DNA from: Micromussa lordhowensis
Lineage: Eukaryota; Cnidaria; Anthozoa; Scleractinia; Lobophylliidae
Assembly: GCA_964020085.1 (NCBI GenBank)
Contig: OZ026604.1
Span: forward strand, 26,280,697 to 26,344,696
Direction of reading: 5' to 3'
Length of the DNA: 64,000 bases
Shown here piece after piece: positions 10,547 through 24,903 of this stretch. The notes beneath the pieces are model-generated. The model was given only the letters and a program-made list of their open reading frames with translations, had not been told where the DNA came from and did not search any database. Position 1 is the first letter of the stretch, and each line of letters opens with the position of its first letter. A program made the position numbers and the translations under genes.

Positions 10547-13476
10547 TCTCGCACTATGCTAACCAGCCCGTTTGCTAATTAGCCGAACTTTGCGCGCGTC
10601 GCAACTTTGCAAACTAATACCACCAAAGCACTCCCGGGGTCGGTCCGGGTCCAAATGCGAAGTATCGGAGCTGCGCGAAATCTCCCACTATGCTAATCAG
10701 CCCGCAGATCCCCAGGCGTGGCCGGCTGGCTGACTCGTTAGCTGAGCTTGACGCGTGTCGCAACTTGGCAAACTAATGGCATCAAAGCACTCCTGGGGTG
10801 GGTCCGGGTCCACATGCAAAGTTTCGGAGCTGCGCGACATCTCGCACTATGCTAACCAGCCCGTTTGCTAATTAGCCGAACTTTGCGCGCGTCGCAACTT
10901 TGCAAACTAATACCACCAAAGCACTCCCGGGGTCGGTCCGGGTCCAAATGCGAAGTATCGGAGCTGCGCGAAATCTCCCACTATGCTAATCAGCCCGCAG
11001 ATCCCCAGGCGTGGCCGGCTGGCTGACTCGTTAGCCGAGCTTGACGCGTGTCGCAACTTGGCAAACTAATGGCACCAAAGCACTCCTGGGGTGGGTCCGG
11101 GTCCACATGCAAAGTTTCGGAGCTGCGCGACATCTCGCACTATGCTAACCAGCCCGTTTGCTAATTAGCCGAACTTTGCGCGCGTCGCAACTTTGCAAAC
11201 TAATACCACCAAAGCACTCCCGGGGTCGGTCCGGGTCCAAATGCGAAGTATCGGAGCTGCGCGAAATCTCCCACTATGCTAATCAGCCCGCAGATCCCCA
11301 GGCGTGGCCGGCTGGCTGACTCGTTAGCCGAGCTTGACGCGTGTCGCAACTTGGCAAACTAATGGCACCAAAGCACTCCTGGGGTGGGTCCGGGTCCACA
11401 TGCAAAGTTTCGGAGCTGCGCGACATCTCGCACTATGCTAACCAGCCCGTTTGCTAATTAGCCGAACTTTGCGCGCGTCGCAACTTTGCAAACTAATACC
11501 ACCAAAGCACTCCCGGGGTCGGTCCGGGTCCAAATGCGAAGTATCGGAGCTGCGCGAAATCTCCCACTATGCTAATCAGCCCGCAGATCCCCAGGCATGG
11601 CCGGCTGGCTGACTCGTTAGCCGAGCTTGACGCGTGTTGCAACTTGGCAAACTAATGGCACCAAAGCACTCCTGGGGTAGGTCCGGGTCCACATGCAAAG
11701 TTTCGGAGCTGCGCGACATCTCGCACTATGCTAACCAGCCCGTTTGCTAATTAGCCGAACTTTGCGCGCGTCGCAACTTTGCAAACTAATACCACCAAAG
11801 CACTCCCGGGGTCGGTCCGGGTCCAAATGCGAAGTATCGGAGCTGCGCGAAATCTCCCACTATGCTAATCAGCCCGCAGATCCCCAGGCGTGGCCGGCTG
11901 GCTGACTCGTTAGCCGAGCTTGACGCGTGTCGCAACTTGGCAAACTAATGGCACCAAAGCACTCCTGGGGTGGGTCCGGGTCCACATGCAAAGTTTCGGA
12001 GCTGCGTGACATCTCGCACTATGCTAACCAGCCCGTTTGCTAATTAGCCGAACTTTGCGCGCGTCGCAACTTTGCAAACTAATACCACCAAAGCACTCCC
12101 GGGGTCGGTCCGGGTCCAAATGCGAAGTATCGGAGCTGCGCGAAATCTCCCACTATGCTAATCAGCCCGCAGATCCCCAGGCGTGGCCGGCTGGCTGACT
12201 CGTTAGCCGAGCTTGACGCGTGTCGCAACTTGGCAAACTAATGGCACCAAAGCACTCCTGGGGTGGGTCCAGGTCCACATGCAAAGTTTCGGAGCTGCGC
12301 GACATCTCGCACTATGCTAACCAGCCCGTTTGCTAATTAGCCGAACTTTGCGCGCGTCGCAACTTTGCAAACTAATACCACCAAAGCACTCCCGGGGCCG
12401 GTCCGGGTCCAAATGCGAAGTATCGGAGCTGCGCGAAATCTCCCACTATGCTAATCAGCCAGCAGATCCCCAGGCGTGGCCGGCTGGCTGACTCGTTAGC
12501 CGAGCTTGACGTGTGTCGCAACTTGGCAAACTAATGGCACCAAAGCACTCCTGGGGTGGGTCCGGGTCCACATGCAAAGTTTCGGAGCTGCGCGACATCT
12601 CGCACTATGCTAACCAGCCCGTTTGCTAATTAGCCGAACTTTGCGCGCGTCGCAACTTTGCAAACTAATACCACCAAAGCACTCCCGGGGTCGGTCCGGG
12701 TCCAAATGCGAAGTATCGGAGCTGCGCGAAATCTCCCACTATGCTAATCAGCCCGCAGATCCCCAGGCGTGGCCGGCTGGCTGACTCGTTAGCCGAGCTT
12801 GACGCGTGTCGCAACTTGGCAAACTAATGGCACCAAAGCACTCCTGGGGTGGGTCCGGGTCCACATGCAAAGTTTCGGAGCTGCGCGACATCTCGCACTA
12901 TGCTAACCAGCCCGTTTGCTAATTAGCCGAACTTTGCCCGCGTCGCAACTTTGCAAACTAATACCACCAAAGCACTCCCGGGGTCGGTCCGGGTCCAAAT
13001 GCGAAGTATCGGAGCTGCGCGAAATCTCCCACTATGCTAATCAGCCCGCAGATCCCCAGGCGTGGCCGGCTGGCTGACTCGTTAGCCGAGCTTGACGCGT
13101 GTCGCAACTTGGCAAACTAATGGCACCAAAGCACTCCTGCGGTGGGTCCGGGTCCACATGCAAAGTTTCGGAGCTGCGCGACATCTCGCACTATGCTAAC
13201 CAGCCTGTTTGCTAATTAGCCGAACTTTGCGCGCGTCGCAACTTTGCAAACTAATACCACCAAAGCACTCCCGGGGTCGGTCCGGGTCCAAATGCGAAGT
13301 ATCGGAGCTGCGCGAAATCTCCCACTATGCTAATCAGCCCGCAGATCGCCAGGCGTGGCCGGCTGGCTGACTCGTTAGCCGAGCTTGACGCGTGTCGCAA
13401 CTTGGCAAACTAATGGCACCAAAGCACTCCTGGGGTGGGTCCGGGTCCACATGCAAAGTTTCGGAGCTGCGTGACA
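10547..13476. repeat. About 10-unit duplicated block, copy 1 (units 37-46)
   Basis: The marker order is U, 0, 0, T with G254A, Q, G260A, a unit with T95-region change GGCCGG plus CCAGCAG plus S, consensus, GCCCGCG plus V, then W plus Q. The rare combination of GGCCGG, CCAGCAG and GACGTGTG in one unit (12305-12597) recurs at 15528-15820. GCCCGCG with V recurs at 16114. The copies are therefore identical by descent. Confidence 0.82.
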
Positions 13477-16400
13477 TCTCGCACTATGCTAACCAGCCCG
13501 TTTGCTAATTAGCCGAACTTTGCGCGCGTCGCAACTTTGCAAACTAATACCACCAAAGCACTCCCGGGGTCGGTCCGGGTCCAAATGCGAAGTATCGGAG
13601 CTGCGCGAAATCTCCCACTATGCTAATCAGCCCGCAGATCCCCAGGCGTGGCCGGCTGGCTGACTCGTTAGCCGAGCTTGACGCGTGTCGCAACTTGGCA
13701 AACTAATGGCATCAAAGCACTCCTGGGGTGGGTCCGGGTCCACATGCAAAGTTTCGGAGCTGCGCGACATCTCGCACTATGCTAACCAGCCCGTTTGCTA
13801 ATTAGCCGAACTTTGCGCGCGTCGCAACTTTGCAAACTAATACCACCAAAGCACTCCCGGGGTCGGTCCGGGTCCAAATGCGAAGTATCGGAGCTGCGCG
13901 AAATCTCCCACTATGCTAATCAGCCCGCAGATCCCCAGGCGTGGCCGGCTGGCTGACTCGTTAGCCGAGCTTGACGCGTGTCGCAACTTGGCAAACTAAT
14001 GGCACCAAAGCACTCCTGGGGTGGGTCCGGGTCCACATGCAAAGTTTCGGAGCTGCGCGACATCTCGCACTATGCTAACCAGCCCGTTTGCTAATTAGCC
14101 GAACTTTGCGCGCGTCGCAACTTTGCAAACTAATACCACCAAAGCACTCCCGGGGTCGGTCCGGGTCCAAATGCGAAGTATCGGAGCTGCGCGAAATCTC
14201 CCACTATGCTAATCAGCCCGCAGATCCCCAGGCGTGGCCGGCTGGCTGACTCGTTAGCCGAGCTTGACGCGTGTCGCAACTTGGCAAACTAATGGCACCA
14301 AAGCACTCCTGGGGTGGGTCCGGGTCCACATGCAAAGTTTCGGAGCTGCGCGACATCTCGCACTATGCTAACCAGCCCGTTTGCTAATTAGCCGAACTTT
14401 GCGCGCGTCGCAACTTTGCAAACTAATACCACCAAAGCACTCCCGGGGTCGGTCCGGGTCCAAATGCGAAGTATCGGAGCTGCGCGAAATCTCCCACTAT
14501 GCTAATCAGCCCGCAGATCCCCAGGCATGGCCGGCTGGCTGACTCGTTAGCCGAGCTTGACGCGTGTTGCAACTTGGCAAACTAATGGCACCAAAGCACT
14601 CCTGGGGTAGGTCCGGGTCCACATGCAAAGTTTCGGAGCTGCGCGACATCTCGCACTATGCTAACCAGCCCGTTTGCTAATTAGCCGAACTTTGCGCGCG
14701 TCGCAACTTTGCAAACTAATACCACCAAAGCACTCCCGGGGTCGGGCCGGGTCCAAATGCGAAGTATCGGAGCTGCGCGAAATCTCCCACTATGCTAATC
14801 AGCCCGCAGATCCCCAGGCGTGGCCGGCTGGCTGACTCGTTAGCCGAGCTTGACGCGTGTCGCAACTTGGCAAACTAATGGCACCAAAGCACTCCTGGGG
14901 TGGGTCCGGGTCCACATGCAAAGATTCGGAGCTGCGCGACATCTCGCACTATGCTAACCAGCCCGTTTGCTAATTAGCCGAACTTTGCGCGCGTCGCAAC
15001 TTTGCAAACTAATACCACCAAAGCACTCCCGGGGTCGGTCCGGGTCCAAATGCGAAGTATCGGAGCTGCGCGAAATCTCCCACTATGCTAATCAGCCCGC
15101 AGATCCCCAGGCGTGGCCGGCTGGCTGACTCGTTAGCCGAGCTTGACGCGTGTCGCAACTTGGCAAACTAATGGCACCAAAGCACTCCTGGGGTGGGTCC
15201 GGGTCCACATGCAAAGTTTCGGAGCTGCGTGACATCTCGCACTATGCTAACCAGCCCGTTTGCTAATTAGCCGAACTTTGCGCGCGTCGCAACTTTGCAA
15301 ACTAATACCACCAAAGCACTCCCGGGGTCGGTCCGGGTCCAAATGCGAAGTATCGGAGCTGCGCGAAATCTCCCACTATGCTAATCAGCCCGCAGATCCC
15401 CAGGCGTGGCCGGCTGGCTGACTCGTTAGCCGAGCTTGACGCGTGTCGCAACTTGGCAAACTAATGGCACCAAAGCACTCCTGGGGTGGGTCCGGGTCCA
15501 CATGCAAAGTTTCGGAGCTGCGCGACATCTCGCACTATGCTAACCAGCCCGTTTGCTAATTAGCCGAACTTTGCGCGCGTCGCAACTTTGCAAACTAATA
15601 CCACCAAAGCACTCCCGGGGCCGGTCCGGGTCCAAATGCGAAGTATCGGAGCTGCGCGAAATCTCCCACTATGCTAATCAGCCAGCAGATCCCCAGGCGT
15701 GGCCGGCTGGCTGACTCGTTAGCCGAGCTTGACGTGTGTCGCAACTTGGCAAACTAATGGCACCAAAGCACTCCTGGGGTGGGTCCGGGTCCACATGCAA
15801 AGTTTCGGAGCTGCGCGACATCTCGCACTATGCTAACCAGCCCGTTTGCTAATTAGCCGAACTTTGCGCGCGTCGCAACTTTGCAAACTAATACCACCAA
15901 AGCACTCCCGGGGTCGGTCCGGGTCCAAATGCGAAGTATCGGAGCTGCGCGAAATCTCCCACTATGCTAATCAGCCCGCAGATCCCCAGGCGTGGCCGGC
16001 TGGCTGACTCGTTAGCCGAGCTTGACGCGTGTCGCAACTTGGCAAACTAATGGCACCAAAGCACTCCTGGGGTGGGTCCGGGTCCACATGCAAAGTTTCG
16101 GAGCTGCGCGACATCTCGCACTATGCTAACCAGCCCGTTTGCTAATTAGCCGAACTTTGCCCGCGTCGCAACTTTGCAAACTAATACCACCAAAGCACTC
16201 CCGGGGTCGGTCCGGGTCCAAATGCGAAGTATCGGAGCTGCGCGAAATCTCCCACTATGCTAATCAGCCCGCAGATCCCCAGGCGTGGCCGGCTGGCTGA
16301 CTCGTTAGCCGAGCTTGACGCGTGTCGCAACTTGGCAAACTAATGGCACCAAAGCACTCCTGCGGTGGGTCCGGGTCCACATGCAAAGTTTCGGAGCTGC

Positions 16401-16699
16401 GCGACATCTCGCACTATGCTAACCAGCCTGTTTGCTAATTAGCCGAACTTTGCGCGCGTCGCAACTTTGCAAACTAATACCACCAAAGCACTCCCGGGGT
16501 CGGTCCGGGTCCAAATGCGAAGTATCGGAGCTGCGCGAAATCTCCCACTATGCTAATCAGCCCGCAGATCGCCAGGCGTGGCCGGCTGGCTGACTCGTTA
16601 GCCGAGCTTGACGCGTGTCGCAACTTGGCAAACTAATGGCACCAAAGCACTCCTGGGGTGGGTCCGGGTCCACATGCAAAGTTTCTGAGCTGCGCGACA
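13477..16699. repeat. About 11-unit duplicated block, copy 2 (units 47-57)
   Basis: This block repeats 10547-13476 directly downstream: U, 0, 0, T with G254A, then an additional P unit at 14649-14941, then Q, 0, the GGCCGG/CCAGCAG/S unit, 0, GCCCGCG plus V, and W. The offset is 10 units before the P unit and 11 units after it, so one unit was gained here or lost from copy 1. The last unit carries G280T in place of Q. Confidence 0.82.
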
Positions 16700-18164
16700 T
16701 CTCGCACTATGCTAACCAGCCCGTTTGCTAATTAGCCGAACTTTGCGCACGTCGCAACTTTGCAAACTAATACCACCAAAGCACTCCCGGGGTCGGTCCG
16801 GGTCCAAATGCGAAGTATCGGAGCTGCGCGAAATCTCCCACTATGCTAATCAGCCCGCAGATCCCCAGGCATGGCCGGCTGGCTGACTCGTTAGCCGAGC
16901 TTGACGCGTGTTGCAACTTGGCAAACTAATGGCACCAAAGCACTCCTGGGGTGGGTCCGGGTCCACATGCAAAGTTTCGGAGCTGCGCGACATCTCGCAC
17001 TATGCTAACCAGCCCGTTTGCTAATTAGCCGAACTTTGCGCGCGTCGCAACTTTGCAAACTAATACCACCAAAGCACTCCCGGGGTCGGTCCGGGTCCAA
17101 ATGCGAAGTATCGGAGCTGCGCGAAATCTCCCACTATGCTAATCAGCCCGCAGATCCCCAGGCGTGGCCGGCTGGCTGACTCGTTAGCCGAGCTTGACGC
17201 GTGTCGCAACTTGGCAAACTAATGGCACCAAAGCACTCCTGGGGTGGGTCCGGGTCCACATGCAAAGTTTCGGAGCTGCGCGACATCTCGCACTATGCTA
17301 ACCAGCCCGTTTGCTAATTAGCCGAACTTTGCGCGCGTCGCAACTTTGCAAACTAATACCACCAAAGCACTCCCGGGGTCGGTCCGGGTCCAAATGCGAA
17401 GTATCGGAGCTGCGCGAAATCTCCCACTATGCTAATCAGCCCGCAGATCCCCAGGCGTGGCCGGCTGGCTGACTCGTTAGCCGAGCTTGACGCGTGCCGC
17501 AACTTGGCAAACTAATGGCACCAAAGCACTCCTGGGGTGGGTCCGGGTCCACATGCAAAGTTTCGGAGCTGCGCGACATCTCGCACTATGCTAACCAGCC
17601 CGTTTGCTAATTAGCCGAACTTTGCGCGCGTCGCAACTTTGCAAACTAATACCACCAAAGCACTCCCGGGGTCGGTCCGGGTCCAAATGCGAAGCATCGG
17701 AGCTGCGCGAAATCTCCCACTATGCTAATCAGCCCGCAGATCCCCAGGCGTGGCCGGCTGGCTGACTCGTTAGCCGAGCTTGACGCGTGTCGCAACTTGG
17801 CAAACTAATGGCACCAAAGCACTCCTGGGGTGGGTCCGGGTCCACATGCAAAGTTTCGGAGCTGCGCGACATCTCGCACTATGCTAACCAGCCCGTTTGC
17901 TAATTAGCCGAACTTTGCGCGCGTCGCAACTTTGCAAACTAATACCACCAAAGCACTCCCGGGGTCGGTCCGGGTCCAAATGCGAAGTATCGGAGCTGCG
18001 CGAAATCTCCCACTATGCTAATCAGCCCGCAGATCCCCAGGCGTGGCCGGCTGGCTGACTCGTTAGCCGAGCTTGACGCGTGTCGCAACTTGGCAAACTA
18101 ATGGCACCAAAGCACTCCTGGGGTGGGTCCGGGTCCACATGCAAAGTTTCGGAGCTGCGTGACA

Positions 18165-21100
18165 TCTCGCACTATGCTAACCAGCCCGTTTGCTAATTAG
18201 CCGAACTTTGCGCGCGTCGCAACTTTGCAAACTAATACCACCAAAGCACTCCCGGGGTCGGTCCGGGTCCAAATGCGATGTATCGGAGCTGCGCGAAATC
18301 TCCCACTATGCTAATCAGCCCACAGATCCCCAGGCGTGGCCGGCTGGCTGACTCGTTAGCCGAGCTTGACGCGTGTCGCAACTTGGCAAACTAATGGCAC
18401 CAAAGCACTCCTGGGGTGGGTCCAGGTCCACATGCAAAGTTTCGGAGCTGCGCGACATCTCGCACTATGCTAACCAGCCCGTTTGCTAATTAGCCGAACT
18501 TTGCGCGCGTCGCAACTTTGCAAACTAATACCACCAAAGCACTCCCGGGGTCGGTCCGGGTCCAAATGCGAAGTATCGGAGCTGCGCGAAATCTCCCACT
18601 ATGCTAATCAGCCCGCAGATCCCCAGGCGTGGCCGGCTGGCTGACTCGTTAGCCGAGCTTGACGTGTGTCGCAACTTGGCAAACTAATGGCACCAAAGCA
18701 CTCCTGGGGTGGGTCCGGGTCCACATGCAAAGTTTCGGAGCTGCGCGACATCTCGCACTATGCTAACCAGCCCGTTTGCTAATTAGCCGAACTTTGCGCG
18801 CGTCGCAACTTTGCAAACTAATACCACCAAAGCACTCCCGGGGTTGGTCCGGGTCCAAATGCGAAGTATCGGAGCTGCGCGAAATCTCCCACTATGCTAA
18901 TCAGCCCGCAGATCCCCAGGCATGGCCGGCTGGCTGACTCGTTAGCCGAGCTTGACGCGTGTTGCAACTTGGCAAACTAATGGCACCAAAGCACTCCTGG
19001 GGTGGGTCCGGGTCCACATGCAAAGTTTCGGAGCTGCGCGACATCTCGCACTATGCTAACCAGCCCGTTTGCTAATTAGCCGAACTTTGCGCGCGTCGCA
19101 ACTTTGCAAACTAATACCACCAAAGCACTCCCGGGGTCGGGCCGGGTCCAAGTGCGAAGTATCGGAGCTGCGCGAAATCTCCCACTATGCTAATCAGCCC
19201 GCAGATCCCCAGGCGTGGCCGGCTGGCTGACTCGTTAGCCGAGCTTGACGCGTGTCGCAACTTGGCAAACTAATGGCACCAAAGCACTCCTGGGGTGGGT
19301 CCGGGTCCACATGCAAAGATTCAGAGCTGCGCGACATCTCGCACTATGCTAACCAGCCCGTTTGCTAATTAGCCGAACTTTGCGCGCGTCGCAACTTTGC
19401 AAACTAATACCACCAAAGCACTCCCGGGGTCGGTCCGGGTCCAAATGCGAAGTATCGGAGCTGCGCGAAATCTCCCACTATGCTAATCAGCCCGCAGATC
19501 CCCAGGCGTGGCCGGCTGGCTGACTCGTTAGCCGAGCTTGACGCGTGTCGCAACTTGGCAAACTAATGGCACCAAAGCACTCCTGGGGTGGGTCCGGGTC
19601 CACATGCAAAGTTTCGGAGCTGCGTGACATCTCGCACTATGCTAACCAGCCCGTTTGCTAATTAGCCGAACTTTGCGCACGTCGCAACTTTGCAAACTAA
19701 TACCACCAAAGCACTCCCGGGGTCGGTCCGGGTCCAAATGCGAAGTATCGGAGCTGCGCGAAATCTCCCACTATGCTAATCAGCCCGCAGATCCCCAGGC
19801 ATGGCCGGCTGGCTGACTCGTTAGCCGAGCTTGACGCGTGTTGCAACTTGGCAAACTAATGGCACCAAAGCACTCCTGGGGTGGGTCCGGGTCCACATGC
19901 AAAGTTTCGGAGCTGCGCGACATCTCGCACTATGCTAACCAGCCCGTTTGCTAATTAGCCGAACTTTGCGCGCGTCGCAACTTTGCAAACTAATACCACC
20001 AAAGCACTCCCGGGGTCGGGCCGGGTCCAAGTGCGAAGTATCGGAGCTGCGCGAAATCTCCCACTATGCTAATCAGCCCGCAGATCCCCAGGCGTGGCCG
20101 GCTGGCTGACTCGTTAGCCGAGCTTGACGCGTGTCGCAACTTGGCAAACTAATGGCACCAAAGCACTCCTGGGGTGGGTCCGGGTCCACATGCAAAGATT
20201 CGGAGCTGCGCGACATCTCGCACTATGCTAACCAGCCCGTTTGCTAATTAGCCGAACTTTGCGCGCGTCGCAACTTTGCAAACTAATACCACCAAAGCAC
20301 TCCCGGGGTCGGTCCGGGTCCAAATGCGAAGTATCGGAGCTGCGCGAAATCTCCCACTATGCTAATCAGCCCGCAGATCCCCAGGCGTGGCCGGCTGGCT
20401 GACTCGTTAGCCGAGCTTGACGCGTGTCGCAACTTGGCAAACTAATGGCACCAAAGCACTCCTGGGGTGGGTCCGGGTCCACATGCAAAGTTTCGGAGCT
20501 GCGTGACATCTCGCACTATGCTAACCAGCCCGTTTGCTAATTAGCCGAACTTTGCGCACGTCGCAACTTTGCAAACTAATACCACCAAAGCACTCCCGGG
20601 GTCGGTCCGGGTCCAAATGCGAAGTATCGGAGCTGCGCGAAATCTCCCACTATGCTAATCAGCCCACAGATCCCCAGGCGTGGCCGGCTGGCTGACTCGT
20701 TAGCCGAGCTTGACGCGTGTCGCAACTTGGCAAACTAATGGCACCAAAGCACTCCTGGGGTGGGTCCAGGTCCACATGCAAAGTTTCGGAGCTGCGCGAC
20801 ATCTCGCACTATGCTAACCAGCCCGTTTGCTAATTAGCCGAACTTTGCGCGCGTCGCAACTTTGCAAACTAATACCACCAAAGCACTCCCGGGGTCGGTC
20901 CGGGTCCAAATGCGAAGTATCGGAGCTGCGCGAAATCTCCCACTATGCTAATCAGCCCGCAGATCCCCAGGCGTGGCCGGCTGGCTGACTCGTTAGCCGA
21001 GCTTGACGTGTGTCGCAACTTGGCAAACTAATGGCACCAAAGCACTCCTGGGGTGGGTCCGGGTCCACATGCAAAGTTTCGGAGCTGCGCGACATCTCGC

Positions 21101-23438
21101 ACTATGCTAACCAGCCCGTTTGCTAATTAGCCGAACTTTGCGCGCGTCGCAACTTTGCAAACTAATACCACCAAAGCACTCCCGGGGTTGGTCCGGGTCC
21201 AAATGCGAAGTATCGGAGCTGCGCGAAATCTCCCACTATGCTAATCAGCCCGCAGATCCCCAGGCATGGCCGGCTGGCTGACTCGTTAGCCGAGCTTGAC
21301 GCGTGTTGCAACTTGGCAAACTAATGGCACCAAAGCACTCCTGGGGTGGGTCCGGGTCCACATGCAAAGTTTCGGAGCTGCGCGACATCTCGCACTATGC
21401 TAACCAGCCCGTTTGCTAATTAGCCGAACTTTGCGCGCGTCGCAACTTTGCAAACTAATACCACCAAAGCACTCCCGGGGTCGGGCCGGGTCCAAGTGCG
21501 AAGTATCGGAGCTGCGCGAAATCTCCCACTATGCTAATCAGCCCGCAGATCCCCAGGCGTGGCCGGCTGGCTGACTCGTTAGCCGAGCTTGACGCGTGTC
21601 GCAACTTGGCAAACTAATGGCACCAAAGCACTCCTGGGGTGGGTCCGGGTCCACATGCAAAGATTCGGAGCTGCGCGACATCTCGCACTATGCTAACCAG
21701 CCCGTTTGCTAATTAGCCGAACTTTGCGCGCGTCGCAACTTTGCAAACTAATACCACCAAAGCACTCCCGGGGTCGGTCCGGGTCCAAATGCGAAGTATC
21801 GGAGCTGCGCGAAATCTCCCACTATGCTAATCAGCCCGCAGATCCCCAGGCGTGGCCGGCTGGCTGACTCGTTAGCCGAGCTTGACGCGTGTCGCAACTT
21901 GGCAAACTAATGGCACCAAAGCACTCCTGGGGTGGGTCCGGGTCCACATGCAAAGTTTCGGAGCTGCGTGACATCTCGCACTATGCTAACCAGCCCGTTT
22001 GCTAATTAGCCGAACTTTGCGCACGTCGCAACTTTGCAAACTAATACCACCAAAGCACTCCCGGGGTCGGTCCGGGTCCAAATGCGAAGTATCGGAGCTG
22101 CGCGAAATCTCCCACTATGCTAATCAGCCCACAGATCCCCAGGCGTGGCCGGCTGGCTGACTCGTTAGCCGAGCTTGACGCGTGTCGCAACTTGGCAAAC
22201 TAATGGCACCAAAGCACTCCTGGGGTGGGTCCAGGTCCACATGCAAAGTTTCGGAGCTGCGCGACATCTCGCACAATGCTAACCAGCCCGTTTGCTAATT
22301 AGCCGAACTTTGCGCGCGTCGCAACTTTGCAAACTAATACCACCAAAGCACTCCCGGGGTCGGTCCGGGTCCAAATGCGAAGTATCGGAGCTGAGCGAAA
22401 TCTCCCACTATGCTAATCAGCCCGCAGATCCCCAGGCGTGGCCGGCTGGCTGACTCGTTAGCCGAGCTTGACGTGTGTCGCAACTTGGCAAACTAATGGC
22501 ACCAAAGCACTCCTGGGGTGGGTCCGGGTCCACATGCAAAGTTTCGGAGCTGCGCGACATCTCGCACTATGCTAACCAGCCCGTTTGCTAATTAGCCGAA
22601 CTTTGCGCGCGTCGCAACTTTGCAAACTAATACCACCAAAGCACTCCCGGGGTTGGTCCGGGTCCAAATGCGAAGTATCGGAGCTGCGCGAAATCTCCCA
22701 CTATGCTAATCAGCCCGCAGATCCCCAGGCATGGCCGGCTGGCTGACTCGTTAGCCGAGCTTGACGCGTGTTGCAACTTGGCAAACTAATGGCACCAAAG
22801 CACTCCTGTGGTGGGTCCGGGTCCACATGCAAAGTTTCGGAGCTGCGCGACATCTCGCACTATGCTAACCAGCCCGTTTGCTAATTAGCCGAACTTTGCG
22901 CGCGTCGCAACTTTGCAAACTAATACCACCAAAGCACTCCCGGGGTCGGTCCGGGTCCAAATGCGAAGTATCGGAGCTGCGCGAAATCTCCCACTATGCT
23001 AATCAGCCCGCAGATCCCCAGGGGTGGCCGGCTGGCTGACTCGTTAGCCGAGCTTGACGTGTGTCGCAACTTGGCAAACTAATGGCACCAAAGCACTCCT
23101 GGGGTGGGTCCGGGTCCACATGCAAAGTTTCGGAGCTGCGCGACATCTCGCACTATGCTAACCAGCCCGTTTGCTAATTAGCCGAACTTTGCGCGCGTCG
23201 CAACTTTGCAAACTAATACCACCAAAGCACTCCCGGGGTTGGTCCGGGTCCAAATGCGAAGTATCGGAGCTGCGCGAAATCTCCCACTATGCTAATCAGC
23301 CCGCAGATCCCCAGGCATGGCCGGCTGGCTGACTCGTTAGGCGAGCTTGACGCGTGTTGCAACTTGGCAAACTAATGGCACCAAAGCACTCCTGTGGTGG
23401 GTCCGGGTCCACATGCAAAGTTTCGGAGCTGCGCGACA
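18165..23438. repeat. 5-unit HOR family P-Q-R-S-T with nested 3-unit and 2-unit duplications
   Basis: Units 69-73 (19923-21387) and 74-78 (21388-22852) are direct 5-unit repeats of 1465 bp. Each reads P with AAGTGCG, Q, G50A plus R, S, and T with C95T. Upstream, 19044-19922 (P, Q, G50A plus T) is a 3-unit relative of 19923-20801 whose third unit has a different B half. Downstream, 22267-22852 (S, then T with C95T and CTGTGG) is repeated as a 2-unit step at 22853-23438. Three nested duplication sizes in 5 kb record successive exchange events. Confidence 0.83.
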
Positions 23439-24903
23439 TCTCGCACTATGCTAACCAGCCCGTTTGCTAATTAGCCGAACTTTGCGCGCGTCGCAACTTT
23501 GCAAACTAATACCACCAAAGCACTCCCGGGGTCGGTCCGGGTCCAAATGCGAAGTATCGGAGCTGCGCGAAATCTCCCACTATGCTAATCAGCCCGCAGA
23601 TCCCCAGGCGTGGCCGGCTGGCTGACTCGTTAGCCGAGCTTGACGCGTGTCGCAACTTGGCAAACTAATGGCACCAAAGCACTCCTGGGGTGGGTCCGGG
23701 TCCACATGCAAAGTTTCGGAGCTGCGCGACATCTCGCACTATGCTAACCAGCCCGTTTGCTAATTAGCCGAACTTTGCGCGCGTCGCAACTTTGCAAACT
23801 AATACCACCAAAGCACTCCCGGGGTCGGTCCGGGTCCAAATGCGAAGTATCGGAGCTGCGCGAAATCTCCCACTATGCTAATCAGCCCGCAGATCCCCAG
23901 GCGTGGCCGGCTGGCTGACTCGTTAGCCGAGCTTGACGCGTGTCGCAACTTGGCAAACTAATGGCACCAAAGCACTCCTGGGGTGGGTCCGGGTCCACAT
24001 GCAAAGTTTCGGAGCTGCGCGACATCTCGCACTATGCTAACCAGCCCGTTTGCTAATTAGCCGAACTTTGCGCGCGTCGCAACTTTGCAAACTAATACCA
24101 CCAAAGCACTCCCGGGGTCGGTCCGGGTCCAAATGCGAAGTATCGGAGCTGCGCGAAATCTCCCACTATGCTAATCAGCCCGCAGATCCCCAGGCGTGGC
24201 CGGCTGGCTGACTCGTTAGCCGAGCTTGACGCGTGTCGCAACTTGGCAAACTAATGGCACCAAAGCACTCCTGGGGTGGGTCCGGGTCCACATGCAAAGT
24301 TTCGGAGCTGCGCGACATCTCGCACTATGCTAACCAGCCCGTTTGCTAATTAGCCGAACTTTGCGCGCGTCGCAACTTTGCAAACTAATACCACCAAAGC
24401 ACTCCCGGGGTCGGTCCGGGTCCAAATGCGAAGTATCGGAGCTGCGCGAAATCTCCCACTATGCTAATCAGCCCGCAGATCCCCAGGCGTGGCCGGCTGG
24501 CTGACTCGTTAGCCGAGCTTGACGCGTGTCGCAACTTGGCAAACTAATGGCACCAAAGCACTCCTGGGGTGGGTCCGGGTCCACATGCAAAGTTTCGGAG
24601 CTGCGCGACATCTCGCACTATGCTAACCAGCCCGTTTGCTAATTAGCCGAACTTTGCGCGCGTCGCAACTTTGCAAACTAATACCACCAAAGCACTCCCG
24701 GGGTCGGTCCGGGTCCAAATGCGAAGTATCGGAGCTGCGCGAAATCTCCCACTATGCTAATCAGCCCGCAGATCCCCAGGCGTGGCCGGCTGGCTGACTC
24801 GTTAGCCGAGCTTGACGCGTGTCGCAACTTGGCAAACTAATGGCACCAAAGCACTCCTGGGGTGGGTCCGGGTCCACATGCAAAGTTTCGGAGCTGCGCG
24901 ACA
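23439..24903. repeat. Zone 4 (units 81-85): consensus block
   Basis: Five consecutive units appear identical to the consensus. They interrupt two HOR-rich zones; the P-Q-R-S-T phrase ends at 23438 and starts again at 24904. Confidence 0.85.

Larger units (their letters stand above)
8496..23438. repeat. Zone 3 (units 30-80): HOR-rich block
   Basis: From 8496 nearly every unit carries diagnostic markers in ordered phrases. It opens P-Q-R-S-T-T*-Q-U-0-0-T (units 30-40, 8496-11718). A tandem duplication of about 3 kb follows (10547-16699), then a partly degenerate stretch (16700-18164), then the 5-unit P-Q-R-S-T family (18165-23438) where C95T and an A to G change giving AAGTGCG add finer markers. 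The order of markers, more than their presence, shows that blocks of several units were copied together. Confidence 0.85.
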
